A stretch of 64,000 nt of DNA from Marivita sp041725935 (GTDB lineage Bacteria > Pseudomonadota > Alphaproteobacteria > Rhodobacterales > Rhodobacteraceae): positions 248,001-312,000 of the forward strand of contig JBGRQD010000002.1 of the NCBI GenBank assembly GCA_041725935.1. The letters run 5' to 3'. Position 1 is the stretch's first letter. Each line of letters opens with the position of its first letter. A program made the translations under genes and the position numbers. The notes beneath the pieces are model-generated. The model made no database searches. It was not told the origin of the DNA and saw only the letters and a list, made by a program, of their open reading frames with translations. Shown here piece by piece: positions 42,635-51,291 of the stretch.

Positions 42635-43414
42635 TCATGCAAAGACCTCTTCGGCGAATTCGAGAAGGGCTGCGTTGACCGCCTCGGCATGGGTCATGGG
42701 CATCATGTGGGCGGCATTATCGACGATGATCGACCGCCCGTCCGGAGCAAGCGCAGCCATCGCGTGTGACATGGCCGGGGTCGAGTTTGGCTCCAGTGCG
42801 CCGGTCATGAAGAGCGCGGGACAGGCCAAAGCGGCCAGGGCATCACGGCGCGGGCCGGGATCATGGGCAAAGGCGGTATAGGCCGCCTTGTATCCCGCCG
42901 GAGTCACCGCGCACAGCCAGTCGCGGCAGGTATCCCGCTCTTCGGATTGCCCTGTCCCGAACCAGCGCTCCAGCGCGACAGACGGGTCGGCCAAACTCTT
43001 GCCGTCGAGGTCCGCCGCACGCCGCTGCACCGCGCGCGCCGCCTCTTGGCTGCGTTCGAACACCGCGTTCAGCGCAACGACACCGCGCACGAGTTCAGGC
43101 GCGCGGGACGCAAGGTCCAGCGCGATCATCGCCCCCATCGAATGCCCGACCACCAGCGCAGGCTCGGTCAGATCGCCAAGCACGGCATCGGCATAATCGG
43201 ACACGCTGGTCATCTCGGGGCGCACAGCGCTTTCCCCATGCCCCGGCATGTCGAACGCGGTCACGTGATACGACCCGGCCAGCACGTCGATCTGGCGGTT
43301 CCACGCCTCGGCGCGCAGCCCGACGCCGTGCAGCAGCACGATCCGCGCGCCTGAGCCTGCCTCGATCGCGGCCAGCCCGGACCGCTCAGACCGCCGCCGG
43401 GTTGTCCAGGTCAT
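42635..43414 (-). CDS. Alpha/beta hydrolase (catabolic operon)
   Basis: The 259-residue protein has the oxyanion motif LLHGVGLRAEAWNRQ, the nucleophile elbow VVGHSMGAMIAL (Ser), the late acid in LFMTGALEPNSTP and the catalytic His in NAAHMMPMTH. It may be the TgnD-like step that hydrolyses an N-formamido-methylene succinate intermediate. Its start overlaps the upstream DUF1185 gene by 29 bases. Confidence 0.88.
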   Translation of the reverse strand: MTWTTRRRSERSGLAAIEAGSGARIVLLHGVGLRAEAWNRQIDVLAGSYHVTAFDMPGHGESAVRPEMTSVSDYADAVLGDLTEPALVVGHSMGAMIALDLASRAPELVRGVVALNAVFERSQEAARAVQRRAADLDGKSLADPSVALERWFGTGQSEERDTCRDWLCAVTPAGYKAAYTAFAHDPGPRRDALAALACPALFMTGALEPNSTPAMSHAMAALAPDGRSIIVDNAAHMMPMTHAEAVNAALLEFAEEVFA

Positions 43415-43985
43415 GCCCGAGGTCCTTGAGATCCTGATACCGGTCCCCGATGCGGTGGTGCGGACGGCCCGACATGGCAGCACCCAGCACAACAACGACC
43501 TCGTCCGCCCGGGGCGCATCAGGAATCGCGAACTGGATGGTCAGGTAATGCGACCGCCGACCGGCATCGTTCTTGTCCATCAGCGGCACCATGATCGGCG
43601 CATTGGCCGGGCCGCGCGTGTTGGTGAAGGCGAGATAAGACTTGGCCCCGACCGCCTGCCGGTAGTGATTGCCGAACCGCAGCGTGTGGATCAGCCCGGA
43701 GGCGTGTTCGACCTCACCGTCCAGTCCGACCACCGCGGCCTTGCCATAGGCTTCGATTGCCTCGCCGCTTCCGGCCAGACGCAGCATTCGGTCGGTCAGC
43801 ATTTCGCCCAGCACCGGGCCGTAAGCACGAATTTTCGGGGTCAGGTCTTCGACATAGCGCCCGGCCCACGGGTTGCGCACGACAGCAGCCACCGCGAACA
43901 TGCGCCACGGGGTTTCGGCCACGCGAAACCCCTCGATCAGAACCTCTTCGTCATAGGTCACGATCTTGCGGATATCTGGTGTCAT
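43386..43985 (-). CDS. DUF1185 (amino acid synthesis family) protein
   Basis: The 199-residue protein belongs to the DUF1185/AA_synth family by its pattern VVRNPWAGRYVEDL, LGEMLTDRMLRL, YGKAAVVGLDGEVEHASGLIH and FTNTRGPANAPIMVPLMDKN. The biochemical role is unknown, but such genes recur next to luciferase-like oxygenases and aldehyde dehydrogenases in ring-degradation operons. It is the first gene of this minus-strand operon and diverges from a LysR gene. Confidence 0.85.
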   Translation of the reverse strand: MTPDIRKIVTYDEEVLIEGFRVAETPWRMFAVAAVVRNPWAGRYVEDLTPKIRAYGPVLGEMLTDRMLRLAGSGEAIEAYGKAAVVGLDGEVEHASGLIHTLRFGNHYRQAVGAKSYLAFTNTRGPANAPIMVPLMDKNDAGRRSHYLTIQFAIPDAPRADEVVVVLGAAMSGRPHHRIGDRYQDLKDLGHDLDNPAAV

Positions 43986-44091
43986 GGCGGTCTCCTGTGG
44001 GCTGAGCGAGACCGTAGGAACCGACAAAATTTTTGACAAATGAATGTATTTCGGACTCAGGTATTACAAACATTAATGGCTGGCTTGATCC

Positions 44092-44934
44092 ATGGCGAAA
44101 TCGCTTCCTCCGCTGACCTGGTTCCGCTCGTTCGAGGCGGCAGCCCGGCATCTGAGCTTCACCGTCGCCGCCGGGGAAATCGGCCTGACGCAATCGGCGG
44201 TCAGCCAGCAGGTCAAATCGCTTGAGATTCGAATGGGTGTGCCGCTGTTCGTCCGTCAGGCGCGCGGCCTGGCGCTCACCGATGAAGGGCGACGGCTCCT
44301 ACCGGAAATCAGCGGCGCGCTGGGATCGCTGGCTGCGGCTGCCAGCCGGTTCGATGCGGGTCCGGTGAGCAACATGCTGACTGTCGCCACCTCGGTCAGC
44401 GTGGCGCAATGGGTCATCGCGCCCCGCCTGCCCGACTTCACCGCACGCCATCCCGACATCCGCCTGCGATTCCTGAGTGCGATCTGGCCCGACGATTTCC
44501 AGTCGGCCCGCGCCGATGTCGAGATCCGGTTCGGATCGGTCAGACAGGCCGGTCCCAATGCCGATGCCCTGACCCCCAGCAACCTTGTCGCGCTGAAATC
44601 CCCCGACCTTGACGGCACGCTGGACACGCTGCCGCTGATCGAAACGGTCGGCACATCAAGCGGCTGGCGCGCCTGGTCGGAAACCCATGGCGGCCCCCAT
44701 GTCCCACAGCTTTATGCGGACACCTTCGGCATGGCGCTGCAACTGGCCGCGCATGGCAACGGCATCGCCCTTGTCAGCGAGGTGCTGACCGCGCACGCCA
44801 TCCAGTCCGGCGCCGTCGAACGGGCGCATCCCGCGTCCATCCCAAGCCGGGAAGGCTTTTATCTTTCGATCACCGAACCCAGCGACGCGGCATCGCGGTT
44901 CCGGTCATGGCTGCTCGACCAGCTGCCCAAATGA
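44092..44934 (+). CDS. LysR family regulator (GcvA-like), divergent from catabolic operon
   Basis: The 280-residue regulator has an N-terminal winged helix (LPPLTWFRSFEAAARHLSF, then AGEIGLTQSAVSQQVKSLE) and a periplasmic-binding-protein-like effector domain. It reads away from the DUF1185 operon across a 106-base gap, the standard arrangement for a LysR activator of that operon. The gap is AT-rich in part (ATTTTTGACAAATGAATG). Confidence 0.9.
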   Translation: MAKSLPPLTWFRSFEAAARHLSFTVAAGEIGLTQSAVSQQVKSLEIRMGVPLFVRQARGLALTDEGRRLLPEISGALGSLAAAASRFDAGPVSNMLTVATSVSVAQWVIAPRLPDFTARHPDIRLRFLSAIWPDDFQSARADVEIRFGSVRQAGPNADALTPSNLVALKSPDLDGTLDTLPLIETVGTSSGWRAWSETHGGPHVPQLYADTFGMALQLAAHGNGIALVSEVLTAHAIQSGAVERAHPASIPSREGFYLSITEPSDAASRFRSWLLDQLPK

Positions 44935-45002
44935 TCACCTTGGATCGAAGGGCACAATCAGGACGGCTTGCGCGACCGACATGATCCAACTAACCCTGCG
45001 CA

Positions 45003-45035
45003 ATCAACGATCACGATCCGTCCGACATCGTTGAT
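45003..45035. promoter_or_regulatory. Perfect inverted repeat upstream of GMC oxidoreductase operon
   Basis: ATCAACGAT (45003-45011) and ATCGTTGAT (45027-45035) are perfect nine-base inverted repeats with a 15-base spacer, 34 bases before the TTG start at 45069. It is a likely operator; the adjacent LysR proteins are candidates. Confidence 0.5.
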
Positions 45036-45068
45036 GCTGCGATGCGGTTGATCCCTTGGAGGAATGGC

Positions 45069-46685
45069 TTGGACGCATTTGATTTCGTGATCGTCGGAGC
45101 GGGGTCTGCCGGGTCCGTTCTGGCAAACCGCCTATCCGCATCAGGCAAATACCGGGTGCTTGTTCTGGAGGCGGGCGGAGCCGACCGGTCCCCGTGGATT
45201 CATCTTCCCATCGGATATGGCAAGGTATTCTATGACGCCGGGGTGAATTGGAAATACGTAACCGAACCCGATCCCAACCTCGACGGTCGCCCGATCTACT
45301 GGCCACGCGGCAAGGTGCTGGGCGGGTCCAGTTCGATCAACGCGATGGTCTATGTGCGCGGCCACCACAACGATTACGCCGAATGGAACGCCACCGCCCC
45401 CGGCTGGGGCTGGAGCGACGTGGAACCGATCTTTCGCCGGATGGAAGACTGGGACGGCCCGGCGCATTCGAGCCGAGGCAAAGGCGGTCCTCTGTCCGTG
45501 CATGACGTGTCGAACGATATCCACCCCCTGACGCGGGTCTACCTTGCCGCAGCGGCAGAGGCCGGGTTTCCGACAAACCCCGATTACAACGGCCCCGACA
45601 TGGAAGGCGCATCGCTCTACCAGATCACCACCAAGGGCGGGTATCGGGCGTCGGCAGCGCGCTGCTACCTTGCCCCCGCGCGGCGTCGCGCCAATCTCGA
45701 AATGCGCACCGGCGCACAGGTCACCCGCATCCTGTTCGAGGGCAGGCGCGCGGTTGGCGTGCAATACCGCCAAAAGGGCAAGATCAGGACCGTGCGCGCC
45801 CGCGCCGAGGTGATCCTGTCCGGCGGCGCGATCAACTCGCCGCAAGTGTTGCAACTGTCCGGCATCGGACCGGGCAAGCTCTTGCAGGATCACGGCATCG
45901 AAACGTTGCTGGATGCGCCGCAGGTCGGTCGCAACCTGCAGGACCATCTGGGCAGCGACAACCATTATGTGTCGCGTGTGCCCAGCCTGAACCAGCAGCT
46001 TGGCCCGCTTCTGGGCAAGATGAGGGTCGCGCTGAATTACGCCTATAACCGCAAGGGACCGCTGTCGCTCAGCCTCAATCAGGGGGGCGGTTTCGTCAAA
46101 CTTTCGGAGCAATCGACCGGCCCGGACCTACAGCTCTATTTCTCGCCGGTCAGCTATACCCGCGCGCCGGTGGGAGTGCGCCCGCTGATGAGCCCGGACC
46201 CCTTTCCCGGCATGCTCATGGGCTTCAACCCGTGCAAGCCAACCAGCGTCGGACATCTGCAAATCCGGTCGCCCGATCCGTTCGTTGCGCCGGAACTGCA
46301 CCCCAATTACCTGTCGACCGATCATGACCGCGCCATGATGCTGGCGGGCACGAAACTGATGCGCCGTATCGCCAACACCTCGGCCATGCGCGCGGTCATC
46401 GACCGGGAACTTCATCCCGGCCCCGACATCGACAGCGACGAGGACATCGCGGCTTATGCCCGCAAGACCGGCTGGACGGTATTTCACCAATGCTCGACCT
46501 GCCGCATGGGCAGCGATCCGGCCAGTTCGGTTGTGGATCCGCGCCTGCGGGTGCGTGGGATCGACGGCTTGCGGGTGGCGGATGCGTCGATCTTTCCGAC
46601 CATCCCCACCGGCAACACCAACGCCCCCGCGATCATGGTGGGCGAAAAGGCGTCGGACCTCATTCTCGAAGACGCCCTTGGTTGA
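45069..46685 (+). CDS. GMC-family FAD-dependent alcohol oxidoreductase
   Basis: The 538-residue flavoprotein resembles choline dehydrogenase. It has the FAD-binding DFVIVGAGSAGSVLANRL near the N-terminus, the GMC signature 1 region GKVLGGSSSINAMVYVRG, signature 2 SGGAINSPQVLQLSGIG and the C-terminal active-site segment FHQCSTCRMGSDP. A TTG start at 45069 is preferred because GGAGG lies six bases upstream; an ATG nine codons earlier has no such site. The substrate is unknown. It begins an operon with an enolase-superfamily gene 11 bases later. Confidence 0.88.
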   Translation: MDAFDFVIVGAGSAGSVLANRLSASGKYRVLVLEAGGADRSPWIHLPIGYGKVFYDAGVNWKYVTEPDPNLDGRPIYWPRGKVLGGSSSINAMVYVRGHHNDYAEWNATAPGWGWSDVEPIFRRMEDWDGPAHSSRGKGGPLSVHDVSNDIHPLTRVYLAAAAEAGFPTNPDYNGPDMEGASLYQITTKGGYRASAARCYLAPARRRANLEMRTGAQVTRILFEGRRAVGVQYRQKGKIRTVRARAEVILSGGAINSPQVLQLSGIGPGKLLQDHGIETLLDAPQVGRNLQDHLGSDNHYVSRVPSLNQQLGPLLGKMRVALNYAYNRKGPLSLSLNQGGGFVKLSEQSTGPDLQLYFSPVSYTRAPVGVRPLMSPDPFPGMLMGFNPCKPTSVGHLQIRSPDPFVAPELHPNYLSTDHDRAMMLAGTKLMRRIANTSAMRAVIDRELHPGPDIDSDEDIAAYARKTGWTVFHQCSTCRMGSDPASSVVDPRLRVRGIDGLRVADASIFPTIPTGNTNAPAIMVGEKASDLILEDALG

Positions 46686-46696
46686 AAGGACTGCGC

Positions 46697-47797
46697 ATGA
46701 AGCTGAAATCCATCGAGACGTTCACCAACGAGGCCGTGGGTTTCGTGCGTGTCACCGCCGAGGATGGCGCGCAGGGATGGGGTCAGGTGTCGACCTATCA
46801 TTCGGACATCACCTGTCAGGTGCTGCACCGGCAGGTGGCGCCGTGGACGCTGGGACAGGACACCACCGATCTGGATGACCTTCTGGATTTCGTGACCGAG
46901 CGTGAACACAAGTTTCCGGGGTCCTACCTGCGCCGGGCGATGGCCGGGCTCGACACCGCGATCTGGGATCTGCGCGGCAAGCAGCAGGGCAAGCCTGTGG
47001 TCGAACTTCTGGGTGGCACACCCGGACTGATCCGCGCCTATGCATCCTCGATGAAGCGCGACATCACGCCCGCCGATGAGGCCACCCGGCTCAAGCATCT
47101 GCGCGACACCCAAGGGTTTGACGCCTTCAAGGTCCGCGCCGGTGCGGAGGTTGGCCGCAACAGGGACGAATGGCCCGGTCGCACCGAAGAGATCATCCCG
47201 ACCATGCGCCGCGAACTGGGGCCGGATGTGGACCTGCTGATCGACGCCAACAGCTGTTATTCACCGGACCGCGCCATCGAGGTCGGCCATATGCTTCAGG
47301 ACAACGGGTTCTGCCATTTCGAGGAACCCTGCCCCTATTGGGAGTTGGAGCAGACCAAGCGCGTGACCGATGCCTTGCTGATCGACGTGACCGGCGGCGA
47401 ACAGGATTGCGACCTGCCGACTTGGAAACGGATGATCGACATGCGCGCGGTGGATATCGTGCAGCCCGACATCCTCTATCTGGGCGGTATCTGCCGCACC
47501 CTGCGCGTGGTGCGGATGGCCGAAGCGGCGGGCCTGCCGGTGACGCCGCATTGCGCGAACTGGTCGATGGTGACGCTGTTCACCATGCACCTGCTGCGGG
47601 CGATCCCGAATGCGGGCAAGTACCTCGAGTTTTCGATCGAAGGCCCGGATTACTACCCTTGGCAGGAGGGGTTGTTCGTGCAATCGCCCTACACCATCGA
47701 AGACGGTCATGCCCGCGTCACCGACGCACCGGGCTGGGGGATCGAGGTCAGCCCGGACTGGCTGGCAAAGTCATCCTACCAGATCAGTGAGGTCTAG
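46697..47797 (+). CDS. Enolase superfamily (mandelate racemase/muconate lactonizing-type) enzyme
   Basis: The 366-residue protein has the capping domain and the barrel with a catalytic Lys on FKVRAGAE, metal ligands in LLIDANSCYS (Asp), CHFEEPCPYWE (Glu) and TGGEQDCDL (Glu), and a His in VTPHCANWS. The K-x-R in place of the more common K-x-K and the C-terminal His would suit abstraction of a proton alpha to a carboxylate. It may be a dehydratase or epimerase; the family is functionally broad. It follows the GMC gene closely and is probably in its operon. Confidence 0.88.
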   Translation: MKLKSIETFTNEAVGFVRVTAEDGAQGWGQVSTYHSDITCQVLHRQVAPWTLGQDTTDLDDLLDFVTEREHKFPGSYLRRAMAGLDTAIWDLRGKQQGKPVVELLGGTPGLIRAYASSMKRDITPADEATRLKHLRDTQGFDAFKVRAGAEVGRNRDEWPGRTEEIIPTMRRELGPDVDLLIDANSCYSPDRAIEVGHMLQDNGFCHFEEPCPYWELEQTKRVTDALLIDVTGGEQDCDLPTWKRMIDMRAVDIVQPDILYLGGICRTLRVVRMAEAAGLPVTPHCANWSMVTLFTMHLLRAIPNAGKYLEFSIEGPDYYPWQEGLFVQSPYTIEDGHARVTDAPGWGIEVSPDWLAKSSYQISEV

Positions 47798-47866
47798 ACC
47801 GCACCTCGCTTTTCGACACTCCACCTGCGTATACTTGCGCCAGTCCCCCGAAATAGGAGCCTTCGC

Positions 47867-48442
47867 ATGACAGCCTGGATCGACATGATCGCCGACGAAG
47901 ACGCATCGCCACGTTTGAAAGAGCTTCTGGATCAGGCCCGCACCCCGCATGGCACGGTGGACACCGTGATGCGCGTGCATTCGCTGCGCCCAGAAACCAT
48001 GCACGGGCATGTGACGCTTTATCGGTCGGTGCTGCATTCCGACGACAACAAGCTGCCCTTCTGGTTTCTCGAAGTGGTGGCCAGCTACACATCCATCCTG
48101 AACGATTGCACCTATTCGCTGACGCATCATTTCATGAACGTCCGCAACCTGCTCAAGGATCAGCCCCGGTCGGACCGCATCTTCACCGCGCTCAAGGCGC
48201 ATCGCCCCGAGGATGAATTCGACGGCAAGGAGCTGGCCCTGCTGCGCTACGCGGCCAAGCTCACGGTGTCGGTGGGCAAGATGGTCAAGTCGGATTTCGA
48301 GGCGCTGAAGATCGCGGGCTGCGATGACGGTGAGATCCTGGAGGTCAACCAGGTCTGCGCTTACTTCAACTATTCCAACCGCTTGCTGAACGGTCTTGGC
48401 GCAACGACTGAAGGTGACGTGGTGGGCTACTACAAGGCCTGA
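47867..48442 (+). CDS. AhpD/carboxymuconolactone decarboxylase-like protein
   Basis: The 191-residue helical protein belongs to the AhpD-like fold (peroxidase-related group). The usual C-x2-C-x3-H active-site motif reads DCTYSLTHHF, so the second cysteine is replaced by serine (C-x2-S). The redox role is therefore uncertain and a decarboxylase-like or structural function is possible. It follows the enolase-superfamily gene by 69 bases with GGAG upstream, probably in the same operon. Confidence 0.8.
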   Translation: MTAWIDMIADEDASPRLKELLDQARTPHGTVDTVMRVHSLRPETMHGHVTLYRSVLHSDDNKLPFWFLEVVASYTSILNDCTYSLTHHFMNVRNLLKDQPRSDRIFTALKAHRPEDEFDGKELALLRYAAKLTVSVGKMVKSDFEALKIAGCDDGEILEVNQVCAYFNYSNRLLNGLGATTEGDVVGYYKA

Positions 48443-49437
48443 TCCACGTCCTGCACCACCAAGAGCAGCATCTCGCCCCTTTTGACCAGACCGCGATTGG
48501 TGTGAGCGAGGATGATCCCGTCCTTCGGTACATTCAGCCGGACCGAGGGACGTTCGGGTTCGGTGACATGGTGAAACCACCCGGCGAAATCACCCGCTTT
48601 CACGTCCTGCCCGGCGACCAGCGCCCGGTCGAACAGGCCTTCGGACGTGGCATAAAGAGATGCAGCAGGATCGCGGATCTCGACAACGCGAGGGGCTACG
48701 GCGCGCGTCATATTGCCGTCGATCATACCCAGATGACGCAGGACGTTCAGGATGCCCGCCTCTGCCTGATCGGTGATCGCCGGATCGACACCACCCCCGC
48801 CGCCAAGTTCGGTGGCAATCATCGGCACGCCAGCGCGTTCGGCCGCCGCATTGACCGACCGATTGTCGTTATGCGCGCCCAGACGCCAGATCAGTGGCAG
48901 GCCGAACACTTGCGCCAACTCCATGTTGCGCGCAGCAAGCGCCGGGTCGGCGGTATTCGTGGGCAGCGCGCAGGGCTGAAAGAACGACGCCTTGCCGCCG
49001 GAATGCAGATCGATCGCGGCATCGCAGCGCGGCAGGATCTCGGACTCGAGGAATTGCGCGATCATCGCGGTCGGCCCGCCGTCGCGGTCGCCGGGAAAGG
49101 CGCGATTCAGGTTGCCCCCGTCCAGTGGCGACACCCGCGAGGACGCGGCAAAAGCTGGCATGTTGAGTGCCGGGAACGCGATCACCTGCCCCCGCAGCCT
49201 CGCCGCATCCAGCGCTCCGACCACCCGCATGATGGCGGATGGTCCCTCGAATTCGTCCCCATGCGTGCCGCCCGTCAGCAAAAGCACCGGCCCGTCCGTC
49301 CCTTTGACGGACACAACCGGAATCGGATGATAGCCCAACGGATTGGCGTTGTCGGACCAGCGCAGCATCGCGTCCCCCACGTGACGGCCGGGCTGCGACA
49401 GGTCGATCGTCAGGGATATTCTGCTGGCGTTGCTCAT
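48430..49437 (-). CDS. Succinylglutamate desuccinylase/aspartoacylase (AspA) family deacylase
   Basis: The 335-residue zinc carboxypeptidase-fold protein has the metal set in TGGTHGDEFEGP (His and Glu) and AAIDLHSGGK (His) and the catalytic Glu in IATELGGGGG. It resembles the group that includes N-acetyl-diaminobutyrate deacetylase (DoeB). Its job is probably deacylation of an amino acid derivative brought in by the ABC transporter that follows divergently. It overlaps the 3' end of the AhpD-like gene by 13 bases, convergent. Confidence 0.87.
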   Translation of the reverse strand: MSNASRISLTIDLSQPGRHVGDAMLRWSDNANPLGYHPIPVVSVKGTDGPVLLLTGGTHGDEFEGPSAIMRVVGALDAARLRGQVIAFPALNMPAFAASSRVSPLDGGNLNRAFPGDRDGGPTAMIAQFLESEILPRCDAAIDLHSGGKASFFQPCALPTNTADPALAARNMELAQVFGLPLIWRLGAHNDNRSVNAAAERAGVPMIATELGGGGGVDPAITDQAEAGILNVLRHLGMIDGNMTRAVAPRVVEIRDPAASLYATSEGLFDRALVAGQDVKAGDFAGWFHHVTEPERPSVRLNVPKDGIILAHTNRGLVKRGEMLLLVVQDVDQAL

Positions 49438-49651
49438 GGTCCGGTCTTGCCTCTGCCTGTCCTGCGTCTAACTGAAACGTGAATGAGACAAACCGCAACA
49501 GGCCTTCCGCCCGAATGCGTCCAGTTTCGCGGCACTCCTGTCGGGACGACACATCGCGGCCCGCTGAAACAAAACTTTGCCTTGCATCTCCAAGGGCTTC
49601 CTTGGTTTGATGACTGCGACCCGGGGGATGACAGACAGATGACTTTTTCGC

Positions 49652-50398
49652 ATGTCACGTGACAGGCCGATCATCACGTTCGACAATGTCGACAAGTTCT
49701 ATGGCGATTTTCAGGCGCTGAAGAACATCTCGATCAGCGTCCGTGAAGGCGAACGCATGGTCGTGTGCGGCCCGTCCGGGTCGGGCAAATCCACCCTGAT
49801 CCGCTGCATCAATGGGCTGGAGTTCCACAACTCCGGCGTTCTGACCGTCGACGGGGTCGAGGTTTACGAGGAGTCCAAGCACATCTTTCGTCTACGGCAG
49901 GAAGTCGGGATGGTGTTCCAGCAATTCAACCTGTTCCCGCACCTGACGGTTCTGGAAAATCTGACCATCGGTCCGATCAAGGTGCGCAAGGTGTCCCCCT
50001 CCGAGGCCGAACGCACCGCGCGCAAATACCTTGAGCGCGTCCGTATTCCGGAACAGGCCGACAAATTCCCCTCGGCCCTGTCCGGTGGGCAGCAACAGCG
50101 CGTGGCGATTGCCCGCTCGCTTTGCATGGAAAGCCGGATCATGCTGTTCGACGAGCCGACATCCGCGCTCGATCCCGAGATGATCAACGAGGTGCTCGAC
50201 GTCATGGTCGAACTTGCCGACACCGGCATGACGATGGTGGTGGTCACCCACGAGATGGGATTTGCCCGCAAGGTCGCCGACACGATGGTGTTCATGGACG
50301 AGGGCGAGATCGTCGAGACAGCACCGCCCGAGACCTTTTTCACCAACCCCGCCAGTAGCCGCTGTCGCGCGTTCCTCGACCAGATCCTGGACCACTAG
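49652..50398 (+). CDS. Polar amino acid-type ABC transporter ATP-binding protein
   Basis: The 248-residue ATPase of the HisP/GlnQ class has Walker A CGPSGSGKSTLIRCIN, signature LSGGQQQRVAIARSL, Walker B IMLFDEPTSALDPEM and a switch His in VVVTHEMGFARKV. It is the first gene of a four-gene transporter operon divergent from the AspA-like gene. The transport class (polar amino acids, opines, betaines) is clear; the substrate is not. Confidence 0.93.
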   Translation: MSRDRPIITFDNVDKFYGDFQALKNISISVREGERMVVCGPSGSGKSTLIRCINGLEFHNSGVLTVDGVEVYEESKHIFRLRQEVGMVFQQFNLFPHLTVLENLTIGPIKVRKVSPSEAERTARKYLERVRIPEQADKFPSALSGGQQQRVAIARSLCMESRIMLFDEPTSALDPEMINEVLDVMVELADTGMTMVVVTHEMGFARKVADTMVFMDEGEIVETAPPETFFTNPASSRCRAFLDQILDH

Positions 50399-51244
50399 AT
50401 GAGCTTGGCAGACACCCCCTACTCCCCCAAGGGCCGCGCCCTACCGCAGCGACAGCCGCTGGCCAAGGTGATCGACTCCGTCACGTTTTCGGTTATCGTC
50501 TACGCGGTCATCGTGGGCGGCATCGTGTGGCTGTCCTACAGCGGCGCGCAGGCGATGGGCTATAACTGGCAGTGGTACCGCATCCCGCAATACTTCTACA
50601 CCGTGACCGAAGACGGGTTTCAATGGGGTGAAATCAGCGTCGGGCTGGTCAAGACACTGACCCTGTCCTCGCTCGCCTTTGCACTGGCGGTGGTGATGGG
50701 GCTGATCGTGGCGCTGCTCCGCCTCTCGGGGCTGGTGGTCTGCACGGCCGTGTCGATCGGGTTCCTTGAACTGGTGCGCAACATCCCGCTTCTCGTGCTG
50801 CTTTACCTGTTTTACTACGTGCTCGGGCCGATCTTCAGCTTTGACCGCTACTGGGCAAGCATCCTGTGCCTTGCCGTCTTCCACTCGGTCTTGATTTCCG
50901 AAATTTTCCGCGCCGCGATCAATTCGGTCGCCAAGGGCCAGTGGGAGGCCGCGACCTCGATCGGAATGTCGCGGGGGCAGGCCTATCGCTACATCATCCT
51001 GCCGCAATCGGTGCGCTTCATGCTGCCGCCGATGACCGGCGAGGCCGTGCACATGGTCAAATCCTCGGCCATCGTCAGCGTGATCGCGGTGGCCGAGCTG
51101 ACCACGATCGGCAGGAACATCATCTCGGACACCTACATGAGCTTCGAGATCTGGTTCACCATCGCCGCCGTCTACATGGCGGTGACTCTGATGTTGTCCG
51201 TCGGCGTGTCCTTCGTCGAGAAACGCTATGCCGTCGACACTTAA
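50399..51244 (+). CDS. Polar amino acid-type ABC transporter permease
   Basis: The 281-residue permease has a first hydrophobic segment near residues 27-47, a periplasmic stretch with several Tyr and Trp residues, and then the HisQM-type domain. The EAA loop is GQWEAATSIGMSRGQAYRYIILPQ. It follows the ATPase with no gap. The extra N-terminal helix is also seen in the second permease of the operon, so both belong to the longer subgroup. Confidence 0.92.
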   Translation: MSLADTPYSPKGRALPQRQPLAKVIDSVTFSVIVYAVIVGGIVWLSYSGAQAMGYNWQWYRIPQYFYTVTEDGFQWGEISVGLVKTLTLSSLAFALAVVMGLIVALLRLSGLVVCTAVSIGFLELVRNIPLLVLLYLFYYVLGPIFSFDRYWASILCLAVFHSVLISEIFRAAINSVAKGQWEAATSIGMSRGQAYRYIILPQSVRFMLPPMTGEAVHMVKSSAIVSVIAVAELTTIGRNIISDTYMSFEIWFTIAAVYMAVTLMLSVGVSFVEKRYAVDT

Positions 51245-51291
51245 CCCGCGTGGCACCCCGCCCCGCATCCACTGGAAGAGGGAAATCCGAA

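Noticed and set aside
43986..44091. GGTCTC/GAGACC inverted repeat as the LysR operator
   Set aside because: Arms of six bases partly inside the ribosome site of the DUF1185 gene; a LysR T-N11-A site could not be assigned with confidence.
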